A stretch of DNA of 64,000 bases from Candidatus Macondimonas diazotrophica (GCF_004684205.1 NZ_SRIO01000013.1:1-64000), one strand, 5' to 3'; numbered from the stretch's first letter, positions 1 through 10,628 are shown. Translations and numbers: made by a program. Notes: generated from the sequence alone by a model not told the origin.

Positions 1-139
1 GATGGTGATGCCGGGCGACAACGTCAAGGTGACGGTGAAGCTGATTGCGCCGATTGCGATGGAAGAAGGTCTGCGCTTCGCGATTCGCGAAGGCGGCCGT
101 ACGGTCGGCGCCGGCGTCGTCTCCAAGGTGATCGCGTAA
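1..139 (+). CDS. tuf: Elongation factor Tu, C-terminal end (partial)
   Basis: Only the last 45 codons are present; the gene starts before the window and ends with TAA at 137-139. The visible residues, including [17 protein letters not shown] and the closing [14 protein letters not shown], are the conserved end of domain III of EF-Tu, the GTPase that delivers aminoacyl-tRNA to the ribosome. rpsJ follows after three bases, so the S10 genes are probably read from the upstream str/tuf transcript, a common gammaproteobacterial layout. Confidence 0.96.
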   Translation, partial: MVMPGDNVKVTVKLIAPIAMEEGLRFAIREGGRTVGAGVVSKVIA

Positions 140-142
140 GTC

Positions 143-457
143 ATGACTACCCAACAGCGTATTCGGATTCGTTTGAAAGGCTTCGATCACCGTCTGGTTG
201 ATCGCTCTGCGCGTGAAATTTTGGATACGGCGAAGCGTACGGGTGCTCAAGTCAAGGGCCCGATTCCGTTGCCGACGGACAAGGAACGCTTCACGGTTCT
301 TGTTTCGCCGCATGTGAATAAGGACGCGCGCGACCAGTACGAAATTCGTACGCATAAGCGTGTCATGGAGATCATTGATCCCAGCGAAAAGACGGTTGAC
401 GCCTTGATGAAGTTAGATCTTGCGGCGGGCGTGCACGTTCAGTTGAAGCTGTATTGA
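143..457 (+). CDS. rpsJ: 30S ribosomal protein S10 (NusE)
   Basis: A 104-residue protein, against 103 in E. coli. It opens with [19 protein letters not shown] and carries the S10 signature around GPIPLPT and RTHKR. S10 sits in the 30S head and, as NusE, pairs with NusB in antitermination. The gene begins three bases after tuf and is the first gene of the S10 cluster. The 98-base gap before rplC is the widest early in the cluster; it holds a 5-bp hairpin (arms 477-481 and 492-496) but no convincing promoter or terminator. Confidence 0.98.
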   Translation: MTTQQRIRIRLKGFDHRLVDRSAREILDTAKRTGAQVKGPIPLPTDKERFTVLVSPHVNKDARDQYEIRTHKRVMEIIDPSEKTVDALMKLDLAAGVHVQLKLY

Positions 458-555
458 GCTGCAAAGGGCGGTTCGTCGAGCGAGTTTATTTGCTCGGTTC
501 GGTCTCGACTCAAGCGGTTCAGTAGTGTCGGAACATTGTTTTTTAAGGTGAAAAG

Positions 556-1203
556 ATGGCGATCGGAGTGGTGGGGCGCAAGCTCGGCATGACAAGGATC
601 TTTACCCCGGAAGGGGTTTCGATCCCTGTTAGCGTTATCGAAGTGCAGCCGAATCGCGTGACGCAGATCCGTACAGCGGAAGTCGATGGCTACGCTGCGG
701 TGCAGATCACGACCGGTGAGCGCCGCCCGATTCGGGTCAAGAAGGCGCAGGCCGGGCATTTCGCCAAGGCGGGTGTGCCGGCCGGGCGGGGGCTGTGGGA
801 GTTCCGGCTAGGGCGCGCCGATGTGGCCAGCGACTATCAAGTCGGCTCGGAGATCAAGCTCGATCAGTTTTCGGAGGGGCAGGTTGTTCATGTGACCGGC
901 ACCAGTATCGGCAAGGGTTTCCAGGGCGCGATCAAGCGTCACCATTTTTCCACCCAGGATGCGACTCACGGTAACTCCCTCTCCCATCGGGCGCCGGGTT
1001 CCATCGGGCAGCGCCAGACCCCTGGTCGCGTATTTCCCGGGAAGAAAATGGCTGGGCACATGGGTAATGTGCGAACGACTGCGCGCAATCTGAGTGTCGT
1101 GAAAATTGATGCGGAGCGTGGGTTGTTGTTGATCAAGGGTGCCGTTCCGGGCGCCAAGGGCGGCGATGTGGTCGTCCGTCCAGCGACAGCGGCCGCAGAG
1201 TAA
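556..1203 (+). CDS. rplC: 50S ribosomal protein L3
   Basis: A 215-residue L3. The N-terminus [14 protein letters not shown] and the central [14 protein letters not shown] are the family's signatures. The second is the tip loop reaching toward the peptidyl-transferase centre; the Gln methylated by PrmB in E. coli (GNQ) is replaced here by Ser, so that modification may be absent. L3 binds 23S rRNA early in 50S assembly. The ATG at 556 is preceded by a purine-rich AAGGTGAAAAG ribosome site. rplD follows after 10 bases. Confidence 0.98.
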   Translation: MAIGVVGRKLGMTRIFTPEGVSIPVSVIEVQPNRVTQIRTAEVDGYAAVQITTGERRPIRVKKAQAGHFAKAGVPAGRGLWEFRLGRADVASDYQVGSEIKLDQFSEGQVVHVTGTSIGKGFQGAIKRHHFSTQDATHGNSLSHRAPGSIGQRQTPGRVFPGKKMAGHMGNVRTTARNLSVVKIDAERGLLLIKGAVPGAKGGDVVVRPATAAAE

Positions 1204-1213
1204 GGAATAGGCG

Positions 1214-1828
1214 ATGGAACTGAAATCAGTCGAGGGCCAGGCGCAAGTGGTGGTCTCGGATGCCGCATTTGGTGCGCCGTTCAACGAAGCGCTGGTGCAT
1301 CAGCTCGTCACTGCTTATTTGGCCGGAGGCCGCGCTGGAACGCGCGCTCAGAAAACACGGTCCGATGTCAGCGGCGGCGGAGCGAAGCCGTGGAAGCAAA
1401 AAGGCAGTGGTCGTGCCCGAGCGGGAACGATTCGCAGTCCGCTGTGGCGCCATGGTGGCGTGACGTTTGCGGCACGCCCTCAGGATTACGGGCAAAAGCT
1501 GAATCGTAAGATGTATCGCGCCGGAATGCGCTCGATCTTGAGTGAGCTTGCGCGCCAGGACCGTTTGCAAGTTGCGGACAGCATCGCGATTTCCGAGCCC
1601 CGCACCAAGGCATTGCTCACCCAGTTGAAGCAGTGGAGCATCGGTTCGGACGCTCGCGTACTCCTGGTGGTTGAATCGATCTCTGACGCGCTGCAGCTGG
1701 CTGCGCGCAACCTGTATCGTGTGCGGATTTGCGAGGCTGCTCGAGTCAATCCGGTGAGTTTGGTCGGCGCAGAACATGTTGTCGTGGAGCGGGGTGCGCT
1801 CGCCGTGCTCGAGGGGTGGTTGCAGTGA
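1214..1828 (+). CDS. rplD: 50S ribosomal protein L4
   Basis: A 204-residue L4, close to the E. coli length of 201. The loop containing [14 protein letters not shown], which lines the nascent-peptide tunnel, is intact. In E. coli L4 also represses the S10 operon through the rpsJ leader. Here rpsJ lies three bases after tuf, so no such leader is visible and that control may be absent or different. The stop codon overlaps the GTG start of rplW by four bases (GTGA), which suggests translational coupling. Confidence 0.98.
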   Translation: MELKSVEGQAQVVVSDAAFGAPFNEALVHQLVTAYLAGGRAGTRAQKTRSDVSGGGAKPWKQKGSGRARAGTIRSPLWRHGGVTFAARPQDYGQKLNRKMYRAGMRSILSELARQDRLQVADSIAISEPRTKALLTQLKQWSIGSDARVLLVVESISDALQLAARNLYRVRICEAARVNPVSLVGAEHVVVERGALAVLEGWLQ

Positions 1829-2121
1829 AGCAGGAACGTCTTTTACAGATTCTCCTTGAGCCGGTGGTCACCGAGAAGTCCACTTATGTGGCTGAAGCAG
1901 GAAACCAGGCTGTGTTCAAGGTCTGCCGCGATGCCACCAAAAGTGAGATCAAGGCGGCTGTCGAATCGCTTTTCAGTGTTCGGGTTCTCGACGTCAATGT
2001 TGTGAATCTGAAAGGAAAGATGAAGCGTCATGGCCGCTTTTACGGGCGGCGCAATGGAAGTCGTAAGGCTTACGTTCGGTTGTCTGAAGACAGTCGCATC
2101 GAATTGTCCGTGAATCCCTGA
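1825..2121 (+). CDS. rplW: 50S ribosomal protein L23
   Basis: A 98-residue L23 read from GTG at 1825, which overlaps the rplD stop. This start gives [19 protein letters not shown], matching the family N-terminus; starting further upstream would only add residues encoded within rplD. L23 borders the tunnel exit and is the docking site for trigger factor and SRP. The conserved middle, VKAAVESLF-like ([10 protein letters not shown]) followed by [10 protein letters not shown], is present. Confidence 0.97.
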   Translation: MKQERLLQILLEPVVTEKSTYVAEAGNQAVFKVCRDATKSEIKAAVESLFSVRVLDVNVVNLKGKMKRHGRFYGRRNGSRKAYVRLSEDSRIELSVNP

Positions 2122-2159
2122 CCGGGCACGGCATCGCACAGTTAACAGTGAGATTGATC

Positions 2160-2987
2160 ATGGCACTGGTGAAGTCAAAGCCCACCTCCGCTGGAAGGCG
2201 GTTTGCAGTCCAGGTAAAAACGCCTGATTTGCACAAGGGCGGTCCCTATGAGCCGCTTGTGGAGCGTCAGTCGACTCGCGGCGGCCGGAACAACGTCGGG
2301 CGCGTGACCGTGCGCCACCAAGGGGGCGGTCACAAGCAACGCTACCGCGTAATCGACTTTCGTCGCGACAAGGACGGGATTCCGGCGGTTGTGGAGCGTT
2401 TGGAGTATGACCCGAATCGCAGTGCAAACATCGCCTTGCTGTGCTATGCGGATGGTGAGCGGCGCTACGTTCTGGCGCCCAAGGGCGTGCGGGCAGGTGC
2501 GGATCTCCAGTCAGGCGTGTCGGCGCCCATCAAGTCGGGTAACGCGTTACCCCTGCGAAACATCCCTCTCGGCACGAGCGTCCATGCGATTGAGCTGAAG
2601 CCGGGCAAAGGCGCGCAATTGGCGCGGAGCGCAGGTGCGTATGCTCAGATCGTGGCCCGCGATGGGGGGTTTGCGACCTTGCGTTTGCGGTCGGGCGAGA
2701 TGCGTCGTATTCACTTGGACTGCCGGGCTACCGTTGGTGAGGTCGGAAACGCTGAGCACAATCTTCGCTCGCTTGGGAAGGCGGGTGCCAAGCGTTGGCG
2801 CGGTATTCGTCCGACGGTCCGCGGGGTGGCGATGAATCCGGTTGACCATCCGCATGGCGGCGGCGAAGGCCGTACATCCGGGGGACGTCATCCAGTAACG
2901 CCTTGGGGTGTGCCCACCAAGGGTTACAAGACGCGCAGCAACAAGCGGACCGACAAGATGATTGTTCGTCGGCGCAGTTCCAAGTAA
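2160..2987 (+). CDS. rplB: 50S ribosomal protein L2
   Basis: A 275-residue L2 from ATG at 2160, giving [17 protein letters not shown] twelve bases upstream is in frame but gives no family-like residues. The signature [13 protein letters not shown] near the C-terminus is intact, including the His that is essential for peptidyl-transfer activity in other bacteria. L2 is needed for subunit joining. It lies in the usual order L23-L2-S19. Confidence 0.98.
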   Translation: MALVKSKPTSAGRRFAVQVKTPDLHKGGPYEPLVERQSTRGGRNNVGRVTVRHQGGGHKQRYRVIDFRRDKDGIPAVVERLEYDPNRSANIALLCYADGERRYVLAPKGVRAGADLQSGVSAPIKSGNALPLRNIPLGTSVHAIELKPGKGAQLARSAGAYAQIVARDGGFATLRLRSGEMRRIHLDCRATVGEVGNAEHNLRSLGKAGAKRWRGIRPTVRGVAMNPVDHPHGGGEGRTSGGRHPVTPWGVPTKGYKTRSNKRTDKMIVRRRSSK

Positions 2988-2998
2988 GAGAGTTTGAT

Positions 2999-3271
2999 AT
3001 GCCGCGTTCTATTCGAAAAGGACCTTTTGTCGACCAGTATCTGGTGAAGAAGGTCTTGGAAACCCAAGAATCCCGCACCAAGCGTCCCATCAAGACGTGG
3101 TCTCGTCGTTCGATGGTGATTCCCGAGATGGTCGGGCTAACAATTGCGGTTCATAACGGACGTCAGCATGTGCCCATTCTCATCTCTGAGAATATGGTTG
3201 GTCACAAGTTGGGCGAGTTTTCGCCAACCCGGACTTACAAAGGCCATGTTGCCGACCGGAAGGCGCGGTAA
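2999..3271 (+). CDS. rpsS: 30S ribosomal protein S19
   Basis: A 90-residue S19 starting at ATG 2999, twelve bases after rplB. It begins [14 protein letters not shown] and contains the family signature [12 protein letters not shown] at the C-terminus. S19 sits in the 30S head with S13 and touches the A-site finger. Length and sequence agree with a normal gene; a longer in-frame reading upstream is only rplB in another frame. Confidence 0.98.
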   Translation: MPRSIRKGPFVDQYLVKKVLETQESRTKRPIKTWSRRSMVIPEMVGLTIAVHNGRQHVPILISENMVGHKLGEFSPTRTYKGHVADRKAR

Positions 3272-3285
3272 GGAAAGGATTGGCC

Positions 3286-3621
3286 ATGCAAGTGTCAGCA
3301 ACATTGAAATACATTCATATCTCGGCGCAAAAGGCGCGTCTGGTTGCAGATCAGATCAGAGGTCTGCCGGTTGATCGCGCGCTTCAGGTCCTGGCGTTCA
3401 GCTCGAAGCGAGCCTCCGCTCTTATGCGAAAGGTGCTGGAGTCGGCGATTGCTAATGCGGAGCACAATGAAGGCGCCGATGTCGACGAGCTCCGTGTTGC
3501 CGGCGTTTGGGTGGATGAGGGTCCGACCATGAAGCGATTCCATGCGCGCGCCCGAGGGCGTGGCACACGTATTCACAAGCGGACCAGCCACATTACCGTA
3601 CTGGTTGGCGATCGGAAATAA
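3286..3621 (+). CDS. rplV: 50S ribosomal protein L22
   Basis: A 111-residue L22 from ATG 3286. The upstream in-frame TTG at 3280 would add only two residues. The beta-hairpin motif [15 protein letters not shown], which reaches into the exit tunnel and is the site of macrolide-resistance changes elsewhere, is intact with no insertion or deletion visible. It sits 14 bases after rpsS. Confidence 0.98.
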   Translation: MQVSATLKYIHISAQKARLVADQIRGLPVDRALQVLAFSSKRASALMRKVLESAIANAEHNEGADVDELRVAGVWVDEGPTMKRFHARARGRGTRIHKRTSHITVLVGDRK

Positions 3622-3636
3622 GCGGGAGCGCAGGCT

Positions 3637-4311
3637 ATGGGTCAGAAGGTTAATCCGATCGGCATCCGCTTGGGTATCGTGCGCGATTGGGCATCAACAT
3701 GGTACGCCGAGAAAGGCGACTTTGCGGAATTTCTTAATCAGGATCTGCGGATTCGCGATTTTCTGCGTCGCCGCTTGGCCAACGCATCGGTCAGCCAGAT
3801 CCGCATTGCCCGTCCCGCACGCTCGGTTCAGGTGACGGTCTATACCGCCCGTCCGGGAATCGTGATTGGCAAACGCGGGGAAGATATCGAGCGGCTTCGG
3901 ACGGAACTGGGACAGATGGTCGGGGTTCCGTCGAGCATCAATGTGGAAGAGATCCGCAAGCCGGAACTCGATGCGCAGCTGGTGGCCGAAAGTGTGGCGC
4001 AGCAGCTGGAAAAGCGTATCATGTTCCGCCGCGCAATGAAGCGTGCGGTCGGAAACGCGATGCGCCTGGGTGCACAGGGTATCAAGATTCAGGTCTCAGG
4101 CCGACTGAACGGTGCCGAGATTGCCAGGACGGAATGGTACCGCGAGGGTCGGGTTCCGCTGCATACGTTGCGCGCCGACATTGATTATGCCCTTGCGGAG
4201 GCGCATACGACGTATGGCGTCATCGGCATCAAGGTTTGGATTTTCAAGGGCGAAGTTTTTCATGGTGATGGTTCGGCAGTCGAGCATCCCAGTGAAAAGG
4301 CCAAGGTTTAA
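3637..4311 (+). CDS. rpsC: 30S ribosomal protein S3
   Basis: A 224-residue S3. It opens with [14 protein letters not shown] type II KH domain covers roughly residues 40-110, with the GXXG loop in [14 protein letters not shown], and the C-terminal S3 domain follows with RMGAQGIK-like ([19 protein letters not shown]) residues. S3 lies at the mRNA entry tunnel and contributes to helicase activity. rplP follows after 12 bases. Confidence 0.98.
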   Translation: MGQKVNPIGIRLGIVRDWASTWYAEKGDFAEFLNQDLRIRDFLRRRLANASVSQIRIARPARSVQVTVYTARPGIVIGKRGEDIERLRTELGQMVGVPSSINVEEIRKPELDAQLVAESVAQQLEKRIMFRRAMKRAVGNAMRLGAQGIKIQVSGRLNGAEIARTEWYREGRVPLHTLRADIDYALAEAHTTYGVIGIKVWIFKGEVFHGDGSAVEHPSEKAKV

Positions 4312-4323
4312 AGGGGTAATCGC

Positions 4324-4737
4324 ATGCGTCAGCCGAAGCGAACCAAGTATCGGAAACAACAGAAGGGCCGCAATCAGGGCTTGGCCAAGGGTGGCGAGCG
4401 AGTCAGCTTTGGCGAGTTTGGCTTGAAAGCTGTCGAGCGAGGCCGTATTACAGCTCGTCAGATTGAGTCGGCGCGTCGTGCGATTACCCGTCACGTGAAG
4501 CGCGGCGGAAAAATTTGGATTCGTGTCTTCCCCGACGTCCCTGTGACGAAAAAGCCCATTGAAGTGCGCATGGGTAAAGGCAAAGGGAATGTGGAATATT
4601 GGGTGGCGAAGATCCAGCCGGGTTTCGTCATGTATGAAATGGAAGGCGTGAGCGAGGACATCGCCCGGGAGGCGTTCAAGCTCGCATCGGCAAAGCTGCC
4701 GATTAGAACCGCCTTTGTGTCGCGGACGGTGATGTGA
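4324..4737 (+). CDS. rplP: 50S ribosomal protein L16
   Basis: A 137-residue L16, one residue longer than in E. coli. [19 protein letters not shown] at the N-terminus and [14 protein letters not shown] in the middle are family signatures. The Arg in this second motif region is hydroxylated by YcfD in E. coli. L16 organises the A-site tRNA region of the 50S subunit. Its TGA overlaps the start of rpmC by one base. Confidence 0.98.
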   Translation: MRQPKRTKYRKQQKGRNQGLAKGGERVSFGEFGLKAVERGRITARQIESARRAITRHVKRGGKIWIRVFPDVPVTKKPIEVRMGKGKGNVEYWVAKIQPGFVMYEMEGVSEDIAREAFKLASAKLPIRTAFVSRTVM

Positions 4738-4943
4738 TGAAGCCTGATGAACTGAAGGCCATGAGCCCCCAGCAACTGGAAGAGCAGCTGCTTAAGCTTC
4801 GACGAGAGCAGTTCGACTTGCGCATGCAGCGGAGTACCGGGCAGCTTGCGCAGTTTCATCACTTTCCAAGAGTGCGCAGAGAGATCGCTCGCGTAAAGAC
4901 AGCGATCAATGCGCAGCGCAAGCAGGAAACGGTCAATGACTGA
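4737..4943 (+). CDS. rpmC: 50S ribosomal protein L29
   Basis: A 68-residue L29 starting at ATG 4737 (TGATG overlap with rplP); GTG 4734 would add one Met. The sequence [20 protein letters not shown] and the later [11 protein letters not shown] form the expected helical hairpin. L29 lies beside the tunnel exit next to L23. The 3' end overlaps rpsQ by eight bases. Confidence 0.97.
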   Translation: MKPDELKAMSPQQLEEQLLKLRREQFDLRMQRSTGQLAQFHHFPRVRREIARVKTAINAQRKQETVND

Positions 4944-5199
4944 AGAAGCAAAGGCAAGTCGGACGTTGGTTGGGCGAGTCGTTAGCGACAAAATGGACAA
5001 GACCATCACCGTGGCAATCGAGCGTCGTGTGAAGCACCCGCTGTACGGTAAGTATGTAACGCGTACCAGTACACTGCATGCCCACGATGAAGAGAATTCC
5101 TGCCAGGAAGGTGATCTGGTCCGTGTGGTAGAATCGCGGCCGATTTCAAAAACCAAGTCGTGGCAACTGGTAGAAGTCGTGGAGCGCCGTCGGGACTGA
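4936..5199 (+). CDS. rpsQ: 30S ribosomal protein S17
   Basis: An 87-residue S17 from ATG 4936, which lies inside the last codons of rpmC. It has the OB-fold signature [20 protein letters not shown] followed by HPLYGKYV. S17 binds the 5' domain of 16S rRNA and is a primary assembly protein. The eight-base overlap with rpmC suggests coupled translation. rplN begins 37 bases downstream. Confidence 0.97.
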   Translation: MTEEAKASRTLVGRVVSDKMDKTITVAIERRVKHPLYGKYVTRTSTLHAHDEENSCQEGDLVRVVESRPISKTKSWQLVEVVERRRD

Positions 5200-5236
5200 C
5201 TGACGGCGAGTTAAGTATTTCGAGGCGGATTAAACG

Positions 5237-5605
5237 ATGATCCAGATGCAGTCCGAGTTGGCGGTAGCCGACAACAGCGGCGCAAAGCGGGTGATGTGCA
5301 TCAAGGTGCTGGGCGGCTCAAAGCGTCGCTATGCCGGTATCGGTGATGTGATTAAGGTGTCCATCAAGGATGCGATCCCGCATGGGAAAGTCAAGAAAGG
5401 CGACGTGTATAACGCCGTCGTGGTGCGTACGCGAAAAGGTGTCCGTCGGCCTGATGGCTCTTTGATTCGCTTCGACGGTAATGCGGCTGTTTTGCTGAAT
5501 AACCAGTTGCAGCCAATTGGGACGCGCATTTTTGGGCCTGTGACTCGTGAGTTGCGTTCAGAGCGCTTCATGAAAATCATTTCATTGGCGCCGGAAGTTC
5601 TCTGA
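5237..5605 (+). CDS. rplN: 50S ribosomal protein L14
   Basis: A 122-residue L14, identical in length to most bacterial forms. It starts [19 protein letters not shown] and ends with [19 protein letters not shown], both conserved. L14 forms intersubunit bridge B8 and binds the silencing factor RsfS. This gene marks the start of the spc-type part of the cluster; no separate promoter is obvious in the 37-base gap upstream. Confidence 0.98.
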   Translation: MIQMQSELAVADNSGAKRVMCIKVLGGSKRRYAGIGDVIKVSIKDAIPHGKVKKGDVYNAVVVRTRKGVRRPDGSLIRFDGNAAVLLNNQLQPIGTRIFGPVTRELRSERFMKIISLAPEVL

Positions 5606-5627
5606 CCATCGGTCAAGGTAGATTGCG

Positions 5628-5945
5628 ATGAAACGAATCAAAACTGGTGACGAAGTCGTCGTCATTGCGGGCAAGGACAAGGGACGGGAAGGTCGCGTCC
5701 TTCGTGTTCTTGCGGACGATCGCGTGGTTGTCGAAAACGTCAATGTCGTCAAGCGCCATACTCGGGGCAACCCTGCCTCGGGCCAGGCCGGTGGCATTGT
5801 TGAGCAAGAGCGGTCGATTCACATTTCGAATGTGATGATCCGCAATCCGCAGAGTGGGAAGCCCGAGCGGATTGGATACAAGCTGTTGGCGGATGGACGC
5901 AAGGTGCGCTTCCTGAAGTCTAATGGCGAAGTTTTTGACGTCTAA
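5628..5945 (+). CDS. rplX: 50S ribosomal protein L24
   Basis: A 105-residue L24 containing the KOW motif near the N-terminus ([18 protein letters not shown]). L24 starts 50S assembly by binding the 5' end of 23S rRNA. The C-terminal half ([19 protein letters not shown]) is also typical. The gene is 22 bases after rplN and 12 bases before rplE. Confidence 0.98.
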   Translation: MKRIKTGDEVVVIAGKDKGREGRVLRVLADDRVVVENVNVVKRHTRGNPASGQAGGIVEQERSIHISNVMIRNPQSGKPERIGYKLLADGRKVRFLKSNGEVFDV

Positions 5946-5957
5946 GGCGATTGAATC

Positions 5958-6497
5958 ATGGCGAGACTGCAACAGACTTATCAGGAAAAAGTGGTGCCAG
6001 AACTCATGTCCCGGTTTGCATACCGGAATGTGATGGAGGTGCCGAGGATTGCCAAGATCTCCTTGAACATGGGGCTGGGTGAGGCCGTCGCCGACAAGAA
6101 GATTATCGATCACGCAGTGCGCGATATGACACAGATTGCTGGGCAGAAGCCCGTGGTCACGAAGGCACGCAAATCGATTGCCGGCTTCAAGATTCGTGAT
6201 GGCTGGCCCATTGGCTGTAAGGTGACGTTGCGTCGTGATCGGATGTATGAATTCCTTGATCGACTGATTTCCGTGGCGTTGCCGCGTGTCCGGGATTTTC
6301 GGGGCGTCAATGGTCGTGGTTTCGATGGTCGCGGCAATTTCAGCATGGGCATTTCCGAGCAGATCATCTTCCCGGAAATTGATTACGACAAGATCGATGC
6401 GCTGCGCGGCATGGATATCACCATCACGACCACAGCGATGACCAATGAAGAAGGTCGGGCTCTTCTCGAAGGGTTTGGCTTTCCATTCCGGAATTGA
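5958..6497 (+). CDS. rplE: 50S ribosomal protein L5
   Basis: A 179-residue L5, the same length as in E. coli. Family signatures are [37 protein letters not shown] and [18 protein letters not shown]5 binds 5S rRNA and contacts S13 in bridge B1b. The gene is co-directional and closely spaced with its neighbours. Confidence 0.98.
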   Translation: MARLQQTYQEKVVPELMSRFAYRNVMEVPRIAKISLNMGLGEAVADKKIIDHAVRDMTQIAGQKPVVTKARKSIAGFKIRDGWPIGCKVTLRRDRMYEFLDRLISVALPRVRDFRGVNGRGFDGRGNFSMGISEQIIFPEIDYDKIDALRGMDITITTTAMTNEEGRALLEGFGFPFRN

Positions 6498-6507
6498 GGA
6501 CAGATTA

Positions 6508-6813
6508 ATGGCCAAACGTAGCATGATTGAGCGAGAGAAGCGTCGCGCTAAGGCGGTCGCCCGCTATGCGGCTAAGCGCGAAGCGCTCAAGGCGACGATT
6601 CGTGACATGTCTCTTGATGATGAGACTCGGTTTGCTGCGGTTGACGCCTTGGCCAAATTGCCAAGGGATTCAAGTCCCGTTCGGCAACATAACCGGTGTC
6701 GTCGGACTGGCCGCACTCACGGCTATTACCGCAAGTTTGGGTTGGGCCGAAACAAACTGCGAGAAGCTGCCATGTTCGGGGAAATTCCTGGGCTGGTTAA
6801 GGCCAGCTGGTAA
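6508..6813 (+). CDS. rpsN: 30S ribosomal protein S14, zinc-independent form
   Basis: A 101-residue S14 from ATG 6508, ten bases after rpl[15 protein letters not shown] opens the protein and [20 protein letters not shown] is the conserved core. There are no paired CxxC motifs, so this is the long zinc-free C- type found in most gammaproteobacteria. An upstream in-frame reading would only translate the end of rplE and is rejected. Confidence 0.98.
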   Translation: MAKRSMIEREKRRAKAVARYAAKREALKATIRDMSLDDETRFAAVDALAKLPRDSSPVRQHNRCRRTGRTHGYYRKFGLGRNKLREAAMFGEIPGLVKASW

Positions 6814-6842
6814 GCATTAATGTACGAGAGCGACTGAACCCT

Positions 6843-7238
6843 ATGAGCATGACAGATCCCATTGCGGACATGTTGACGCGCATCCGCAATGCACAGCGCG
6901 CCGGCAAGGCCGTCGTTAGCATGCCCCTTTCCCGCGGCAAGCAGGCGATCGCGAAATTGTTGGTTGATGAAGGCTACGTGGCCGGCATCCAGGTCGTCGA
7001 GGAAGAAGGCAAAGGAACACTGGTTCTGGAGCTGAAATACTTCGAAGGCCGGCCTGTGATTGAACATCTGGCGCGCGTGAGTCGTCCGGGTTTGCGTATT
7101 TATCGCAGTGCGAAAGACCTGCCTGTGGTCCTTGGCGGACTGGGTGTGGCAATTGTGTCTACTTCAAAGGGCTTGATGACTGACCGTGCGGCGCGTGCCA
7201 CAGGCATGGGCGGTGAAGTCGTCTGCACCGTTTATTGA
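6843..7238 (+). CDS. rpsH: 30S ribosomal protein S8
   Basis: A 131-residue S8. It opens [19 protein letters not shown] and ends with [18 protein letters not shown], both conserved. S8 binds helix 21 of 16S rRNA and in E. coli represses the spc operon by binding a similar structure near the rplX-rplE junction. I did not identify an equivalent structure by eye here. Confidence 0.98.
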   Translation: MSMTDPIADMLTRIRNAQRAGKAVVSMPLSRGKQAIAKLLVDEGYVAGIQVVEEEGKGTLVLELKYFEGRPVIEHLARVSRPGLRIYRSAKDLPVVLGGLGVAIVSTSKGLMTDRAARATGMGGEVVCTVY

Positions 7239-7248
7239 GGATTTTGGG

Positions 7249-7776
7249 ATGTCTCGCGTAGCGAAAAGTCCGGTGACGATTCCCTCTGGCGTGAATGTGC
7301 TCTGCGAAGGGCGCCGTCTGTCGGCCAAAGGAAAGAATGGCGCATTGGATTTGGACATCCATCCGGATGTCACTGTGAGCCAGGCGGAAGGGCAGCTGAC
7401 TTTTGCGCCTATTCGGCCTGCCGCGGATAAGATGGCTGGGACAATGCGTGCTCTGTGTCAGAACATCATCAAGGGCGTGCATGAGGGGTTCGAGCGGCGA
7501 CTCCAGCTGATTGGTGTCGGTTACCGGGCACAAATGCAGGGATCAAACCTGAGTCTCACGCTGGGTTTTTCACATCCTGTCGTCTATGCCGTTCCGCAGG
7601 GAATCACGATTGAAACGCCGAGCCAGACGGAAGTCGTGATCAAAGGCGCTGACAAGCAGCGTGTTGGTCAAGTCGCCGCAGATATTCGCGCTTATCGACC
7701 GCCGGAACCGTACAAGGGCAAGGGCGTTCGCTATGTTGGCGAGCGAGTGGTCCTGAAAGAGACCAAGAAGAAGTAA
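7249..7776 (+). CDS. rplF: 50S ribosomal protein L6
   Basis: A 175-residue L6 from ATG 7249, ten bases after rpsH. It starts [16 protein letters not shown] and shows the two repeated L6 domains; the conserved [13 protein letters not shown] and [16 protein letters not shown] lie in the second. L6 stabilises the GTPase-associated region. A longer reading that begins upstream lies within rpsH and is rejected. Confidence 0.98.
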   Translation: MSRVAKSPVTIPSGVNVLCEGRRLSAKGKNGALDLDIHPDVTVSQAEGQLTFAPIRPAADKMAGTMRALCQNIIKGVHEGFERRLQLIGVGYRAQMQGSNLSLTLGFSHPVVYAVPQGITIETPSQTEVVIKGADKQRVGQVAADIRAYRPPEPYKGKGVRYVGERVVLKETKKK

Positions 7777-7789
7777 GTAGGTGGCCAAT

Positions 7790-8143
7790 ATGGATAAAAA
7801 AGCTGTACGCATGCGTCGCGCGCGCCGGGGTCGGGCGAAGATTCGTGACTTGGGAATGACGCGTCTGTGCATTCATCGTACGCCGCGCCACATCTACGCA
7901 CAGCTGATCGGCGCCGATGGATCGACAGTCTTGGCCTCTGCGTCTTCGGTATTGAAGGACGTACGAGAGCAGACTGGGTCGACGGGGAATGCTGAGACGG
8001 CGGCTGTTGTTGGGCGTCTGATTGCCGAGCGAGGTCGGGCGGCTGGTGTCAGTCGCGTGGCGTTTGACCGGTCTGGTTTCAAGTACCACGGTCGCGTCAA
8101 GGCCTTGGCCGATGCTGCTCGCGAAGGCGGGCTTGAGTTCTAA
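7790..8143 (+). CDS. rplR: 50S ribosomal protein L18
   Basis: A 117-residue L18 from ATG 7790 ([19 protein letters not shown]). A GTG nine bases upstream is in frame, but a TAGGTGG ribosome site is correctly spaced for the ATG. L18 binds 5S rRNA with L5. The C-terminus [20 protein letters not shown] is a strong family signature. Confidence 0.97.
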   Translation: MDKKAVRMRRARRGRAKIRDLGMTRLCIHRTPRHIYAQLIGADGSTVLASASSVLKDVREQTGSTGNAETAAVVGRLIAERGRAAGVSRVAFDRSGFKYHGRVKALADAAREGGLEF

Positions 8144-8155
8144 AGGATTTCGAAG

Positions 8156-8662
8156 ATGTCCAATACCGGGTTGCAAGCAAGTGGTGACGGTCTCTTGGAG
8201 AAGCTGGTCGCTGTCAACCGCGTTGCGAAGGTTGTAAAAGGAGGCCGTCAGTTCGGCTTCACGGCGTTGACTGTGGTTGGCGACGGCAATGGTCGCGTCG
8301 GGTTCGGCTACGGCAAGGCGCGGGAAGTTCCTCAGGCGATTCAGAAGGCGATGGACCGGGCGCGCAAGTCGATGCGACCGGTGCATGTGACTGAAGGAAC
8401 CTTGCAACATCCGGCGATTGCAGCGCACGGATCGACCCGGGTGATCATGAAGCCTGCGGCTCAAGGGACAGGGTTGATCGCGGGTAGCGCCATGCGTGCT
8501 GTCTTCGAAGTTGCCGGCGTTCATAACGTTCGCGCCAAGTGCTTGGGTTCGCGTAATCCGCTCAATGTGGTTCGGGCGACAATCAAAGGTCTTCACGATC
8601 TGCATGATCCGACGCTCGTGGCGGCGAAGCGCGGCAAGACCGTGGAAGAGATTGTGGGGTGA
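8156..8662 (+). CDS. rpsE: 30S ribosomal protein S5
   Basis: A 168-residue S5. It has the dsRBD-like N-terminal domain with [20 protein letters not shown] and the C-terminal domain with [19 protein letters not shown]5 acts in decoding fidelity and spectinomycin binding. The loop residues KVVKGGR look wild type. Its TGA lies just before the GTG of rpmD. Confidence 0.98.
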   Translation: MSNTGLQASGDGLLEKLVAVNRVAKVVKGGRQFGFTALTVVGDGNGRVGFGYGKAREVPQAIQKAMDRARKSMRPVHVTEGTLQHPAIAAHGSTRVIMKPAAQGTGLIAGSAMRAVFEVAGVHNVRAKCLGSRNPLNVVRATIKGLHDLHDPTLVAAKRGKTVEEIVG

Positions 8663-8667
8663 CCGAC

Positions 8668-8859
8668 GTGACTGAAACAACCAAGCAATATCGGCTGACC
8701 TTGGTCCGTAGCGTTGCGGGCCGGCTGAAGAACCACCAGGCGTGTGTCCGCGGGCTCGGCCTTCGTCGGATGAATCACTCGGTCATCGTCCCGGGAACAC
8801 CGGAAAATTGTGGAATGATCAACAAGGTTTCCTACTTGTTGTGTGTTGAGGAGCTTTGA
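8668..8859 (+). CDS. rpmD: 50S ribosomal protein L30
   Basis: A 63-residue L30 from GTG 8668. A second GTG at 8659 would overlap the rpsE stop and add three residues; the GGGG run at 8656-8659 is better placed as a ribosome site for 8668. The family core [17 protein letters not shown] followed by [11 protein letters not shown] is clear. L30 is a small peripheral 50S protein and sits in the standard S5-L30-L15 order. Confidence 0.95.
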   Translation: MTETTKQYRLTLVRSVAGRLKNHQACVRGLGLRRMNHSVIVPGTPENCGMINKVSYLLCVEEL

Positions 8860-8861
8860 CC

Positions 8862-9293
8862 ATGCATCTGAATACGCTGCGTCCCGCCGATGGAAGCCGT
8901 AAGGAGAAGCGTCGTCTGGGTCGCGGGATCGGTTCTGGCTTGGGCAAGACAAGCGGAAAAGGTCACAAAGGTCAGAAGGCACGTGCTGGCGGATTCCACA
9001 AGGTCGGTTTTGAAGGTGGCCAGATGCCCCTTCAGCGCCGGATTCCGAAGCGGGGGTTCCGCTCTCGTGTGGCGCGGAGCCATGCCGAAGTCCGACTGTC
9101 CGAGCTTAATGGACTTGAGAATCCGGTTACGCTGCTCAGCCTGATCGGTGCCGGGGTCGTGCCGCAAGGGACCGTCAAGGCGAAGGTGATCTTGTCCGGC
9201 GCGGTCGCCGGTGCGGTCACGCTGGAAGGAGTGTCTGCAACAGCAGGCGCGCGCGCGGCGATCGAGGCGGCCGGCGGGTCGATCAAGGACTGA
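8862..9293 (+). CDS. rplO: 50S ribosomal protein L15
   Basis: A 143-residue L15 starting at ATG 8862, two bases after rpmD, with a GAGGAG ribosome site inside rpmD. The N-terminal glycine- and basic-rich extension ([20 protein letters not shown]) and [18 protein letters not shown] are signatures. L15 binds 23S rRNA late in assembly. secY begins six bases downstream. Confidence 0.98.
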   Translation: MHLNTLRPADGSRKEKRRLGRGIGSGLGKTSGKGHKGQKARAGGFHKVGFEGGQMPLQRRIPKRGFRSRVARSHAEVRLSELNGLENPVTLLSLIGAGVVPQGTVKAKVILSGAVAGAVTLEGVSATAGARAAIEAAGGSIKD

Positions 9294-9299
9294 TGATTC

Positions 9300-10628
9300 G
9301 TGGCGACTAACCGACCCTTGCCAGATATGGGAAAGCTCACCGAGCTGCGCCAGCGGATTCTGTTTCTGTTGGGCGCCTTGGTCGTATTCCGGGTGGGTAC
9401 GTTCATTCCGGTGCCGGGGGTGGATCCTGTTGCGGTTGCACAGATGTTTGAGCGCACCAGCGGCACCATTCTGGACATGTTCAACATGTTTTCGGGCGGT
9501 GCATTGGAGCGCTTGAGTCTCTTTGCGCTCGGGGTTATGCCCTATATTTCAGCCTCCATCATTGTTCAGTTGATGACGTCGGTCATACCGGCATTCGAGG
9601 AACTGAAGAAGGAAGGCGAAAGCGGACGACGCAAGCTGACACAGTACACGCGCTATGGAACGGTGGTGCTCGCCTCATTTCAGGCGATCGGTGCGTCGGT
9701 GGCACTACAGAATCAAGGTGTGAACGCCGTTCAGGGGCCGTTGTTCGTCGTGATTGCCGCGACAAGCCTGGTGGCGGGTACGATGTTTTTGGTGTGGCTT
9801 GGCGAGCAGGTAACCGAGCGTGGCATCGGTAATGGCATCTCCATGATCATCTTTGCCGGCATTGTCGCCGGTCTTCCGTCGGCAGTTGGGGGGACCCTGC
9901 AGCTGGTGCGTAATGGTGAGATGAATCCGCTGTTTGCCGTGGTCATTCTGGCGCTAGCGTTCGCGGTCATCGCCGGCGTGGTATTCGTCGAGCGGGGGCA
10001 GCGTCGCATTCCCGTGCATTATGCGAAGCGTCAGCAGGGACGTCGCTTGTTTGCCGCACAAACCACGCATTTGCCGCTCAAACTGAACATGGCTGGGGTC
10101 ATTCCGCCAATTTTCGCCTCGAGTCTGATTTTGTTCCCGGTTACAATGGGCGGCTGGCTCGGCGGCGCGTTGGGTGATGGGTGGGCGGCGTCCGTGGTGC
10201 AGAGTGTCACCAGCGCACTCTCCCCTGGGCAGCCCATATACGTTCTGCTCTATGCGGCGCTGATCATCTTCTTTTGCTTTTTTTATACGGCGCTTGTTTT
10301 CAATGCGCGTGAGACTGCGGATAACTTGAAACGGTCCGGTGCGTTCATCCCGGGCATACGGCCAGGCCAGAATACAGCCAACTACATCGACGGCGTGCTG
10401 ACCAGGCTGACAGTGGTAGGTGCCATCTATATCACGGCCGTGTGTCTCATGCCGGAGTTCTTGATTTTGTCCTTCAACGTGCCTTTTCACTTTGGGGGGA
10501 CTTCGCTCCTCATCATTGTGGTGGTGGTGATGGATTTCATGGCGCAAGTTCAGGCGCACGTGATGTCGCATCAGTACGAAGGCTTGCTGAAGAAAAGTAA
10601 CCTGAAGGCCGTCGGTCGCGGTGAGTGA
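9300..10628 (+). CDS. secY: Protein translocase subunit SecY
   Basis: A 442-residue SecY from GTG 9300. Ten hydrophobic segments can be followed, beginning near residue 18 ([21 protein letters not shown]); the plug helix region and the cytosolic loop with [17 protein letters not shown], which contacts the ribosome and SecA, are present. SecY is the channel of the SecYEG translocon in the inner membrane. It holds its usual place between rplO and rpmJ. Confidence 0.98.
   Translation: MATNRPLPDMGKLTELRQRILFLLGALVVFRVGTFIPVPGVDPVAVAQMFERTSGTILDMFNMFSGGALERLSLFALGVMPYISASIIVQLMTSVIPAFEELKKEGESGRRKLTQYTRYGTVVLASFQAIGASVALQNQGVNAVQGPLFVVIAATSLVAGTMFLVWLGEQVTERGIGNGISMIIFAGIVAGLPSAVGGTLQLVRNGEMNPLFAVVILALAFAVIAGVVFVERGQRRIPVHYAKRQQGRRLFAAQTTHLPLKLNMAGVIPPIFASSLILFPVTMGGWLGGALGDGWAASVVQSVTSALSPGQPIYVLLYAALIIFFCFFYTALVFNARETADNLKRSGAFIPGIRPGQNTANYIDGVLTRLTVVGAIYITAVCLMPEFLILSFNVPFHFGGTSLLIIVVVVMDFMAQVQAHVMSHQYEGLLKKSNLKAVGRGE

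Noticed and set aside
458-555. Promoter or S10-type leader between rpsJ and rplC
   Set aside because: Only a 5-bp hairpin and no paired -35/-10; insufficient.
4490-4505. Possible parS (TCACGTGA core) in rplP
   Set aside because: Only the palindromic core fits; the outer bases of the parS consensus do not. Far from parAB.
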